Assembly: GCA_028706105.1 (NCBI GenBank)
Contig: JAQWCF010000010.1
Location: forward strand, 1-32,098
Direction: 5' to 3'
Origin: Candidatus Margulisiibacteriota bacterium
Lineage (GTDB): Bacteria > Margulisbacteria > Riflemargulisbacteria > GWF2-35-9 > DYQY01
Length of the DNA stretch: 32,098 nucleotides
Positions within the stretch are counted from its first letter, which is position 1. The number at the start of each line of letters is the position of its first letter. Below, piece by piece: positions 26,410-32,098 of the stretch. Both the position numbers and the translations under genes were made by a program. The notes beneath the pieces were generated by a model. That model saw nothing but the letters and a program-made list of their open reading frames with translations, did not search any database and was not told the origin of the DNA.

Positions 26410-27647
26410 TTTTTACACTCGCAGGCTATTTTTTTTATTTTATTTTTTTGTAGTCTTATTCTTTGAACTAAGTTTACATTTGCAGGACAATTATAAGAGC
26501 AAAGTCCACACTCCATACAGTCTATTGCTTGCAATCCCTTCTTTGCGGCAACTATTGGTAAAAGTCCAACAGGACAATTATCAATACAAGTTCCACATCT
26601 TATGCAGTCGCCTTCAGGTTTGGAGTTATTGGGAATTACTAGTATACCAGATGTTCCTTTTAATACAGGTACATTAATGTCATATTGCGCTGTTCCCATC
26701 ATCGGTCCACCCGCGATTATTTTATATTCCTGATTTCCTAAATAAGAGAGGTCGGGCAATAAAGTCTTAAAGGGGGTGCCTATTCTGACCCTATAGTTAT
26801 GTTTTTTTTCTAATAGTTCGCCACTGAGAGTAACAATTCTGTCAATTAGGGGCATGCCAGTTGTGAAGGATTTTCCAATTTGAGTTATAGTCCCAACATT
26901 TAAAACAACTGAGCCAACATCTATTGGAAGTTTGTGAACATTTTTGCCTGTAATATTTTTCACAAGTATCTTTTCTGCTCCTTGAGGATATTTTGTTGGA
27001 AGTGGACGTATTTCTAAATTATTGAAATGAATACCATATGTTTTTAGGGATTTAACACAGTCCAATTTATTGTCCTCAACGCCTATATAAATTTTTTCTG
27101 GATTCAAAATGTGCTGAACTATTTCTAGTCCAACATAGAACATTTTTGTGTCTTCTAGCATTAGTCGATGGTCAGCAGTAAGATATGGCTCACATTCTGC
27201 ACCATTTATGATAAGTTCTTGTATTGGTTTAGTGGTCTCTAGTTTAACATGGGTTGGGAAGGTTGCTCCGCCAAGTCCAGCAATTCCAAATTCTTTGATT
27301 TTGTTTATTAATGTTTCTTTCGTAAGTGATTTGAAGTTTTTAATTGGTTCAGTTTTGATTGCTTGATATTTTTTGTTATTTTCAATTACGACAGTCATAA
27401 CCTTGGAGCCATTAGTATGAATATGTGGTTTTACATCTAGAACTTTACCTGAAACGCTTGAATGAATATTTGCCGAACAGTATCCATTAGCTTCTGCGAG
27501 AAGTTGACCAACTTTTACTTCATCATCTTTTTTGACAATTATTTTGGCCGCAGCACCAATATGTTGGCAGGCTGGGATATAGAGTATATCCGCCTCTGGC
27601 GCTTTTTCTGTTTTTAAATTTTCTGTAAAAAGTTTATTGTATTTCAT
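26406..27647 (-). CDS. rnfC: Rnf electron-transport complex subunit RnfC
   Basis: RnfC is the peripheral NAD(H)- and FMN-binding subunit. The 413-residue protein begins with a barrel-sandwich region (IPACQHIGAAAKIIV). The nucleotide-binding loop is GIAGLGGATFPTHVKL, followed by INGAECEPYLTADH, and the SLBB-like domain ends in IAGGPMMG. Two [4Fe-4S] clusters are bound by Cys348/351/354/358 and Cys377/380/383/387 (CIRCGTCIDNCP and CMECGLCSYNCP). The long C-terminal repeat tail of E. coli RsxC is absent, as in clostridial and Thermotoga forms. It lies 2 bases after rnfE. Confidence 0.97.
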   Translation of the reverse strand: MKYNKLFTENLKTEKAPEADILYIPACQHIGAAAKIIVKKDDEVKVGQLLAEANGYCSANIHSSVSGKVLDVKPHIHTNGSKVMTVVIENNKKYQAIKTEPIKNFKSLTKETLINKIKEFGIAGLGGATFPTHVKLETTKPIQELIINGAECEPYLTADHRLMLEDTKMFYVGLEIVQHILNPEKIYIGVEDNKLDCVKSLKTYGIHFNNLEIRPLPTKYPQGAEKILVKNITGKNVHKLPIDVGSVVLNVGTITQIGKSFTTGMPLIDRIVTLSGELLEKKHNYRVRIGTPFKTLLPDLSYLGNQEYKIIAGGPMMGTAQYDINVPVLKGTSGILVIPNNSKPEGDCIRCGTCIDNCPVGLLPIVAAKKGLQAIDCMECGLCSYNCPANVNLVQRIRLQKNKIKKIACECKK

Positions 27648-27649
27648 CT

Positions 27650-28219
27650 TTAGTTGTCTTTATATTTATTAATAACAGCAAGCACCAAGCCAAGAGAAAG
27701 AAAGGCTCCAGGAGGTAAAACCATAATAATCATTGGCATATAACTTTTGGGAAGAACTGCAAAATTGAAGAGGGTTCCATTTCCTAAAATTTCTCTTAAG
27801 GAACCAAGTATCAATAGTCCAAGCATAAAACCTAATCCTTTTTCAATTGCATCACCAATAGAAGCAACGACATTATTTTTGGACGCAAACCCTTCTGCTC
27901 TGCCTAAAATAATACAGTTTACAACAATAAGAGGTATGTAAATTCCTAACGATTTGTTTACTTCAGGCGCGTAGCCAGCAAGCAACATTTGGATAATTGT
28001 AACAAATGCCGCGATGACAGTTATGAAGACAGGTATTCTAATTTCTTTAGGTATAGATTTTCTAATTATTGAGATAATGATGTTTGAGCCAAGAAGGACA
28101 AACAGGGTTGACAACCCCATTCCTAAAGCGTTGATTACAGAGGTTGTAACAGCAAGGGTTGGACAAAGACCGAGTAAAAGAACAAAAATAGGGTTTTCTT
28201 TTAATAAATTAAATTTCAT
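27650..28219 (-). CDS. rnfE: Rnf electron-transport complex subunit RnfE
   Basis: RnfE is one of the two related six-helix subunits (RnfA and RnfE) that form the core of the Rnf complex. The 189-residue sequence starts NLLKENPIFVLLLGLCPTLAVTTSV; the ENP...GLCPTLAV block is specific for RnfE, whereas RnfA has a different opening. GSNIIISIIRKSIP, YIPLIVVNCIILGRAEGFA and PPGAFLSLGLVLA follow. The cysteine of GLCP is retained; the second conserved cysteine, at VNCIILGRAE, is also present. These two Cys ligate the membrane-embedded cluster together with RnfA. Its start overlaps the end of the bactofilin gene by 4 bases. Confidence 0.95.
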   Translation of the reverse strand: MKFNLLKENPIFVLLLGLCPTLAVTTSVINALGMGLSTLFVLLGSNIIISIIRKSIPKEIRIPVFITVIAAFVTIIQMLLAGYAPEVNKSLGIYIPLIVVNCIILGRAEGFASKNNVVASIGDAIEKGLGFMLGLLILGSLREILGNGTLFNFAVLPKSYMPMIIMVLPPGAFLSLGLVLAVINKYKDN

Positions 28220-28560
28220 TTGTTTGAAAATACCGTTACTTCCATTTTGCCGCTATAACAAGCTCCTTCCAGGAGCCGAAGACTTTCGCAATTGATGTTT
28301 CCATAAACTCGAGCAGCTTCATTAATAATAATTCTTTTTTTTGCAGTAAGGTTTCCTTTAATTGCACCAAACACTTGAATGTTTTCCGCAGTAAGGTTTG
28401 AGTTCAAAATTGCGCCCTTTAATACGTAAACATCTTTTTCTGTTTTGATTTCGCCAGAAATATTTCCCTCAAGATAAATATTATCGGAACTTTCGATTAT
28501 TCCATCAAAAGAAGCGTCTTTTTTAATATATACTAATTTTTTATTCTTTTTTGTTAACAT
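28216..28560 (-). CDS. bactofilin (polymer-forming cytoskeletal protein)
   Basis: Bactofilins polymerise without nucleotide and act as scaffolds for cell shape, stalks, motility or chromosome positioning. The 114-residue protein is one short right-handed beta-helix with the periodic G-x-I/V pattern (ASFDGIIESSDNIYLEG, ISGEIKTEKDVYV, IQVFGAIKGNLTA, ARVYGNINCESL) flanked by short tails. The N-terminus MLTKKNKKLVYI could be a membrane-binding peptide but is quite charged. It is the first gene in front of rnfE and has a good promoter, so bactofilin and Rnf genes are probably transcribed together. Confidence 0.9.
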   Translation of the reverse strand: MLTKKNKKLVYIKKDASFDGIIESSDNIYLEGNISGEIKTEKDVYVLKGAILNSNLTAENIQVFGAIKGNLTAKKRIIINEAARVYGNINCESLRLLEGACYSGKMEVTVFSNK

Positions 28561-28591
28561 AAGTTATATATAATCCTCTTTAGTTAAAAGT

Positions 28592-28620
28592 ATTATACTA
28601 TGGTTTATTTTTTCTAACAA
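28592..28620 (-). promoter_or_regulatory. candidate sigma-70 type promoter for the bactofilin-rnf operon
   Basis: On the minus strand TTGTTA (28620-28615) and a perfect TATAAT (28597-28592) are separated by exactly 17 bases. The start site would be near 28585, about 25 bases before the bactofilin ATG, with AGAGGA as ribosome binding site. Confidence 0.65.
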
Positions 28621-28707
28621 AAGATTTAAGGATATATTGTGAGTTTTAGTCTACAAAAGTTCAAATAAAGTATTAAATAGTCGTATTTGCTGATTGAGGT
28701 GCGAAAG

Positions 28708-29271
28708 ATGCCCGTTAATAGTATAATAAAGCATATGAAATTTATTAATACTTCAATTCCAGGCGTAATAGAGATTGAACCCCATGTTTTTGGTGACGAG
28801 AGAGGCTATTTTCTTGAAACATATCGCCAGGATGTTTTTTTAAAAAATGGAATAGAAGTTGAGTTTGTTCAAGATAATTTTAGTTATTCTAAGAAAGGTA
28901 TTCTTCGAGGAATTCATTTGCAAGCAGAGCCTTTTGCCCAAGATAAATTAGTTAGGGTCGCAGAAGGAGAGGTCTTTGATGTCGCTGTTGATTTAAGAAG
29001 AGATTCTCGGACATTTGGTGAATGGGTCGGTGTTAGCTTATCAGAGAGCAATAAAAAGATGTTATTTATTCCCAAAGGATTTGGTCATGGGTTTTGTGTA
29101 GTTAGCGATTATGCAAAGTTTGAATATAAGTGTTCTGCTGTATACTCGCCTGCTCATGAATTTTCAGTTGCTTGGAATGATCCACAAATAGCAATTAATT
29201 GGCCAATCGATGAGCCCTTTCTCTCTGAGAAAGACAAGTTGGCTCCTTTTTTGAGCGAGTTAGTTCTTTAA
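28708..29271 (+). CDS. rfbC: dTDP-4-dehydrorhamnose 3,5-epimerase
   Basis: RfbC/RmlC epimerises dTDP-4-keto-6-deoxyglucose on the way to dTDP-rhamnose for surface polysaccharide. The cupin contains FGDERGYFLETYR, KGILRGIHLQ with the catalytic His, VAEGEVFDVAVDLRR, FIPKGFGHGF, and a tail with the YSPAHEFSVAWNDP block. The ATG at 28708 has a well-spaced GAGGT and gives 187 residues. The ATG at 28735 begins exactly where homologues usually start (MKFINTSIPGV) and gives 178 residues; a TATAAT at 28722-28727 lies 7 bases before it, so a leaderless start there is a real alternative. The other dTDP-rhamnose genes are not in the window. Confidence 0.94.
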   Translation: MPVNSIIKHMKFINTSIPGVIEIEPHVFGDERGYFLETYRQDVFLKNGIEVEFVQDNFSYSKKGILRGIHLQAEPFAQDKLVRVAEGEVFDVAVDLRRDSRTFGEWVGVSLSESNKKMLFIPKGFGHGFCVVSDYAKFEYKCSAVYSPAHEFSVAWNDPQIAINWPIDEPFLSEKDKLAPFLSELVL

Positions 29272-29342
29272 TTTCTTATTAAAAAAGAAATCCAAAAGTT
29301 TACTTTTTAATAAGCCAAGTTAGTGCAACTAATAATGAATAT

Positions 29343-29392
29343 AGCTTCCCGTCTAACGCAAGTCTAGGCCTTCGGCACCGCGGGAATGACTA
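29343..29392. repeat. REP/MITE-like palindromic repeat
   Basis: A GC-rich island in an AT-rich gap between the convergent rfbC and rnhA genes. The outer arms TTCCCG (29346-29351) and CGGGAA (29381-29386) are complementary, with a smaller hairpin GCC-TTC-GGC at 29368-29376 inside. Read on the minus strand it begins GTCATTCCCGCG, a sequence typical of dispersed palindromic repeats in many bacterial genomes. It may also serve as a shared transcription terminator. Confidence 0.5.
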
Positions 29393-29405
29393 AAGAAAAA
29401 ACTTT

Positions 29406-29855
29406 TCAGATAACTAAATATTGTTTGTAGCGTTCAGTCTCACTGACCGCCAGTTCGTCACAGCGATTGTTATAAGGGTTATCTGCATGACCTTTGACCC
29501 AATGCCAATTTGTTTTGTGTTTACTTACAACTGCTTCTAGTTCCATCCAAAGTTCTTTGTTTTTAACGGGTTTTTTTGCTGCGTTTCTCCAGCCTCTAAC
29601 TTTCCAGTCATGAATCCACTCTGTGATTCCTTGGATAACATATTTACTATCAGAATAGATTTCTACTTGGCATGGTTCTTTGAGTGACTTTAGTGCCTCA
29701 ATCACTCCTGTAAGCTCCATAATATTATTAGTTGTTTGTTCTGATCCGCCACTAAGCTCTTTAACGTGTCCTTCATAGATAAGCAACGCGCCCCAACCGC
29801 CTGGGCCTGGGTTGCCACTACATGAGCCATCTGCATAAATGGTTATTTTTTTCAT
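29406..29855 (-). CDS. rnhA: ribonuclease HI
   Basis: RNase HI degrades the RNA strand of RNA:DNA hybrids. The 149-residue protein has the four catalytic carboxylates in their usual blocks: [20 protein letters not shown] (Asp near 9), [12 protein letters not shown] (Glu near 47), IYSDSKYVI (Asp near 69), and [20 protein letters not shown], which holds the flexible His and the last Asp. No Shine-Dalgarno precedes the ATG. A TGTTATAAT extended -10 element ends 7 bases before it, which suggests a leaderless mRNA. Confidence 0.96.
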   Translation of the reverse strand: MKKITIYADGSCSGNPGPGGWGALLIYEGHVKELSGGSEQTTNNIMELTGVIEALKSLKEPCQVEIYSDSKYVIQGITEWIHDWKVRGWRNAAKKPVKNKELWMELEAVVSKHKTNWHWVKGHADNPYNNRCDELAVSETERYKQYLVI

Positions 29856-29862
29856 AAAAAAG

Positions 29863-29871
29863 ATTATAACA
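29863..29871 (-). promoter_or_regulatory. extended -10 promoter of rnhA, leaderless geometry
   Basis: On the minus strand TG-T-TATAAT occupies 29871-29863. The distance of 7 bases to the rnhA ATG places the expected start site at or next to the A of ATG, and no ribosome binding site is present. No convincing -35 box is seen, as is common for extended -10 promoters. Confidence 0.5.
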
Positions 29872-29916
29872 TGTACGAAGATGTTCTGCTGGGAGCTTTT
29901 TAAATAATGACAAAAA

Positions 29917-29980
29917 ATGACGTCATAAAAGTAACGAAAAATCGAATATTGTTGTTATTTCCATGCATCAGTATATTCGA
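29917..29980. promoter_or_regulatory. palindrome and inverted repeat, possible operators
   Basis: The divergent gap between rnhA and the unknown 87-residue gene holds a perfect 10-base palindrome ATGACGTCAT (29917-29926), then an 8-base inverted repeat TCGAATAT (29942-29949) / ATATTCGA (29973-29980) with a 23-base spacer. Either could bind a dimeric regulator. AT-richness makes the second less significant than the first. Confidence 0.3.
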
Positions 29981-29985
29981 ATGAA

Positions 29986-30010
29986 TAAAGTATGCAATTT
30001 TTGGCGATAT
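29986..30010 (+). promoter_or_regulatory. possible flagellar (sigma-28/sigma-D type) promoter
   Basis: TAAAGTAT at 29986-29993 and GGCGATAT at 30003-30010 resemble the sigma-28/sigma-D boxes TAAA and GCCGATAT. The spacing is about 2 bases shorter than the usual 15 between TAAA and GCCGATAT, so this is only a candidate. It is correctly placed, with its expected start ~45 bases before the ATG at 30063. Confidence 0.3.
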
Positions 30011-30062
30011 TACTATGTAGATAGCTATGATTGTGTGTATTTGATATTGGGGGTAGAAAAAC

Positions 30063-30326
30063 ATGAGTATGAGGGGAAAATTTAATAAAGGGAAAAAGTC
30101 TCCTGCGAGAGTTTCTGTCTTTGTTTCTGACAATAAAAACTCAGAAACAATTGACGTTAACGAAGTAGATATGAAGATAACAAAGTTAAATTCTATGATG
30201 AAAAACGTCGAGCGCAGAATAGACGCTCATCAAAGAAGACTATCTAATATATATGATAGCAGTGAATCACAGGAAAATAGAGAGCATATTCTTCGTGCCA
30301 ACACTCAAGTTACATCAGGACAATAG
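30063..30326 (+). CDS. small hypothetical protein, first gene of an unknown pair
   Basis: An 87-residue protein that I do not recognise. The N-terminus is strongly basic (MSMRGKFNKGKKSPAR), the middle (residues about 30-60) is a predicted amphipathic helix (ITKLNSMMKNVERRIDAHQRRL) and the tail is polar. There is no signal peptide, membrane segment or cysteine. The ATG follows GGGGGT (30049-30054) with a good spacing. It lies 13 bases before the 30340 gene and is surely co-transcribed with it. Small helical proteins next to a large partner are often chaperones or structural accessories, but nothing in the sequence proves this. Confidence 0.75.
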   Translation: MSMRGKFNKGKKSPARVSVFVSDNKNSETIDVNEVDMKITKLNSMMKNVERRIDAHQRRLSNIYDSSESQENREHILRANTQVTSGQ

Positions 30327-30339
30327 AGGAGTTTAAATA

Positions 30340-32091
30340 ATGGAGCAGGGTGGATTATCTAATAGTCAGAGCGTTAATAGCTCTTCAATCAATAGCAATA
30401 GCAAGATAGACGTAAACACAGATACTTTGCAGAAGCTTGTATTAAGCGCCCAAGAGGAAGCCTCGGATCAGTCAAAGGGAACAAAGGATACTGCCAAGTC
30501 AAAAGAAACCACCTCGGCATTACAACATATTCTAAAAGGTAACGAGAAAGATGCTAAGCAAGAATTGCTGAAAGATTTTATTCATAAAGTAGCTGGTTCA
30601 GAAAGCGATATTTTATTTAGTGGTGATAAGGGAAGTAAAAATGTAGATCTTATGGGAGAGCTCAAGTTACTTTTTGGCAAAGATTCTATGAAGAACGATG
30701 AGGTTGTTCTGAGCACTCAAGCCAGAATGATGAATATGACGGATGCTGTTACTCAAAGTCAGGCAGCCGCAGCCTTGAGAAAAGAAATGACTAAAACCGA
30801 AGACGACAATGCCAAGGCAGATAAAGCAGAAAAACTGGAAAAGCAGATTTTTGAAGAAAAAACTGGAATAAGAAATAAAGTTGCGCCAGATAGAGCAGAT
30901 AAAACAAAAGAAGCTGAGCAGAAAGAACCAGTGCTTAATAGCGACGAGAGAGGTAAGTATTTCCAAGAAGACCAAGATCAAGACAATAGTGGGAAAAATA
31001 GACAAAACCAACAAGAGGTAATTGATGATGATGACACGATGGCAATTAGCAAGCTCAAGCAACAAGCTAGGGCAGAAGTGGAAGAGTCTGTTGAAGACGA
31101 AAACGTCGTTGATGAAATTGAAGAAGTTGATGTTGACGAAGTACAACAAAAAGAAGCAAAGGTAGGACAAGTTTCTATTGCTAGAGAAGGGCGCATGGAA
31201 GTAGAAGAGGCGTCTGCTGACTCAAAAGCTATTAGCGAAATTCGAGAGCAGGTACAGCCTCAAGAGACAAAGCCACCTAGGGACGAGTTGATTACAAAAT
31301 ATACTGACCACTATAGAAAGTTTTTGATGCTTCCGAACAAAGACTTAGACGGTCTTATGAAAAACGAGGAAGAATTATTAAAAGAATTTGGTCTTACATC
31401 CAGACAGATAAAGGATGTTCAGCAAGCAGTCAAGAAGACGATTAAGCAAGAGATAAGAGGTAAAATTGGAGACGCAATTATTCAAAAGCAGTTAAGTGTT
31501 GGCAATAAATTGGATTCCTTAACCGCAGATACTCGCCTCAATAAGTTCACCGATTACTTTGTATCTAATTTATTGTTAGGCGGGCAGGACTTCGGCGGGT
31601 TTGATGATAATTTCCAAGGTATGGTTAATAAAGCGATGTATTTTGCTAGTAAAGATTTAGCTAATTTTTCGATTGAAGAAATGGAGCAATTTGTTACACA
31701 GGAATCTATCGACCCATCCAAAACGAAGGTAGATAAGATAAGAGATTTCGAATCAAAGGTGAATGATTTAAACTCTATTACTAATAACCCAAAGGTAACA
31801 GAAGAGTGGGCTCAGACAGCGATGGAAGCATTTATGAAAGACTATGGTCTGGCTAGAGAAAAGCTAGATATTCCTGTGCAAGCTGCAGGCTCAGGCATTA
31901 ATGTGATGTCTGGCGGGGCAGGGTTTAATCAGGGGAATCAGCAGAAGGAAAAGCATGAATATCAATTTGATTCCAAAGACGAGAAAGACATTTTTCTTAA
32001 TATCAGTGCGATCAGGAGCTTGCCGAGGGGCGGATGCGGTTCCATGAAGTACACCCCGTTGAGATACTTCTGCGCACTTGCGATGTGGTAG
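30340..32091 (+). CDS. large hydrophilic acidic protein of unknown function (3' end corrupted)
   Basis: An unrecognised protein. The N-terminal ~40 residues are rich in Ser and Asn, and residues about 40-310 are charged, low in hydrophobics and probably coiled coil or disordered, with acidic runs such as DDDD and EEVDVDEV. From about 320 to 530 a more ordered all-helical domain follows (starting DELITKYTDHYRKFLML). There is no signal peptide or membrane segment. A Ser/Asn-rich start with charged coils and a helical domain is seen in some secreted or flagellum-associated proteins, but no family match is claimed. About the last 27 codons (from roughly 32010) come from high-GC sequence of different origin, so the stop at 32091 is not the real one and the gene is truncated by the join. 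Confidence 0.7.
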   Translation: MEQGGLSNSQSVNSSSINSNSKIDVNTDTLQKLVLSAQEEASDQSKGTKDTAKSKETTSALQHILKGNEKDAKQELLKDFIHKVAGSESDILFSGDKGSKNVDLMGELKLLFGKDSMKNDEVVLSTQARMMNMTDAVTQSQAAAALRKEMTKTEDDNAKADKAEKLEKQIFEEKTGIRNKVAPDRADKTKEAEQKEPVLNSDERGKYFQEDQDQDNSGKNRQNQQEVIDDDDTMAISKLKQQARAEVEESVEDENVVDEIEEVDVDEVQQKEAKVGQVSIAREGRMEVEEASADSKAISEIREQVQPQETKPPRDELITKYTDHYRKFLMLPNKDLDGLMKNEEELLKEFGLTSRQIKDVQQAVKKTIKQEIRGKIGDAIIQKQLSVGNKLDSLTADTRLNKFTDYFVSNLLLGGQDFGGFDDNFQGMVNKAMYFASKDLANFSIEEMEQFVTQESIDPSKTKVDKIRDFESKVNDLNSITNNPKVTEEWAQTAMEAFMKDYGLAREKLDIPVQAAGSGINVMSGGAGFNQGNQQKEKHEYQFDSKDEKDIFLNISAIRSLPRGGCGSMKYTPLRYFCALAMW

Positions 32092-32096
32092 TTCTC
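32003..32096 (-). CDS. fragment of protein O-mannosyltransferase-family glycosyltransferase (foreign, partial at both ends)
   Basis: On the minus strand, reading from 32096, the frame has no stop and translates to ENYHIASAQKYLNG, VYFMEP, HPPLGKLLI. This is the signature of the PMT/GT39 membrane glycosyltransferases, where an acidic DE motif is followed ~20 residues later by HPPLGK. Here 49 of 88 bases (56%) at 32011-32098 are G or C, against 33 of 90 just before. It is better explained as a piece of another genome joined to the contig end than as a gene of this organism. Confidence 0.6.
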
Positions 32097-32098
32097 GT

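Noticed and set aside
27650-28219. Assignment of this six-helix gene as rnfA
   Set aside because: The opening ENPIFVLLLGLCPTLAV block is that of RnfE, not RnfA.
29271-29307. AT-only hairpins ATTTCTT/AAGAAAT and AAAAG/CTTTT after rfbC as terminators
   Set aside because: The stems contain almost no GC pairs and no clean U-tract follows, so they are unlikely to end transcription efficiently.
29900-30133. A 77-residue minus-strand open frame spanning the rnhA/unknown-gene gap
   Set aside because: It overlaps the start of the 30063 gene and the regulatory elements, and its composition looks like translated AT-rich intergenic DNA. No Shine-Dalgarno is present.
30667-31196. Long open frames on the minus strand inside the unknown acidic protein gene
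   Set aside because: They are antisense to a Glu/Asp/Lys-rich region, where reverse codons give Phe/Ser/Leu-rich nonsense. No ribosome binding site or family resemblance is visible.
32011-32091. The C-terminal end of the 30340 gene as a cysteine-containing functional tail
   Set aside because: This stretch is the antisense reading of a PMT-family coding fragment with different GC content.

Overview
The window reads as about 32.0 kb of one low-GC bacterial genome plus a short foreign tail. Flagellar and chemotaxis genes (fliM, cheA, cheD, two CheY-like receivers), an HDOD protein, an Rnf electron-transport cluster, a giant Ig-repeat surface protein with a FlgD-type C-terminal domain, and the Firmicutes-like order rimO-pgsA-cinA-recA-rny-ymdB suggest a motile, probably anaerobic or facultative bacterium from a little-studied lineage. 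Candidatus Margulisbacteria (WOR-1/Marinamargulisbacteria) is one guess, held with low confidence because no rRNA or marker phylogeny is available here.

Layout. 1-5196 (+): 3' part of a giant surface protein cut by the window edge. 5209-8324 (+): membrane-anchored cysE, then cheD, an HDOD gene and fliM. 8305-15152 (-): a tightly packed seven-gene run that starts at metK and goes rimO, pgsA, cinA/pncC, recA, rny, ymdB. 15309-17529 (+): a GAF-SpoIIE phosphatase and a STAS protein, two parts of a partner-switching module. 17522-17881 (-): a lone CheY-like receiver. 17945-22908 (-): ferredoxin, rpoD, cheA, cheY, a seven-helix membrane protein and tsaC, spaced like one operon, so the primary sigma factor sits with the chemotaxis kinase. 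22999-28560 (-): bactofilin, rnfE, rnfC, rnfD, rnfG, a phosphohexomutase and 5-formyl-THF cyclo-ligase; rnfA and rnfB are absent. 28708-29271 (+) rfbC and 29406-29855 (-) rnhA converge on a palindromic repeat. 30063-32091 (+): two unrecognised proteins behind a possible flagellar-type promoter.

Two observations stand out. rimO has no ATG, GTG or TTG start that would include its conserved N-terminal cysteine motif; the only sensible start is ATT at 13977, six bases after a good Shine-Dalgarno sequence. The last ~90 bases (about 32003-32098) have much higher GC and encode, on the minus strand, a protein O-mannosyltransferase signature. That is most simply a chimeric assembly join, so the apparent C-terminus of the last plus-strand gene is not real.

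I see no tRNA, rRNA, CRISPR array, insertion sequence or complete defence system. No gap between genes exceeds about 210 bases.
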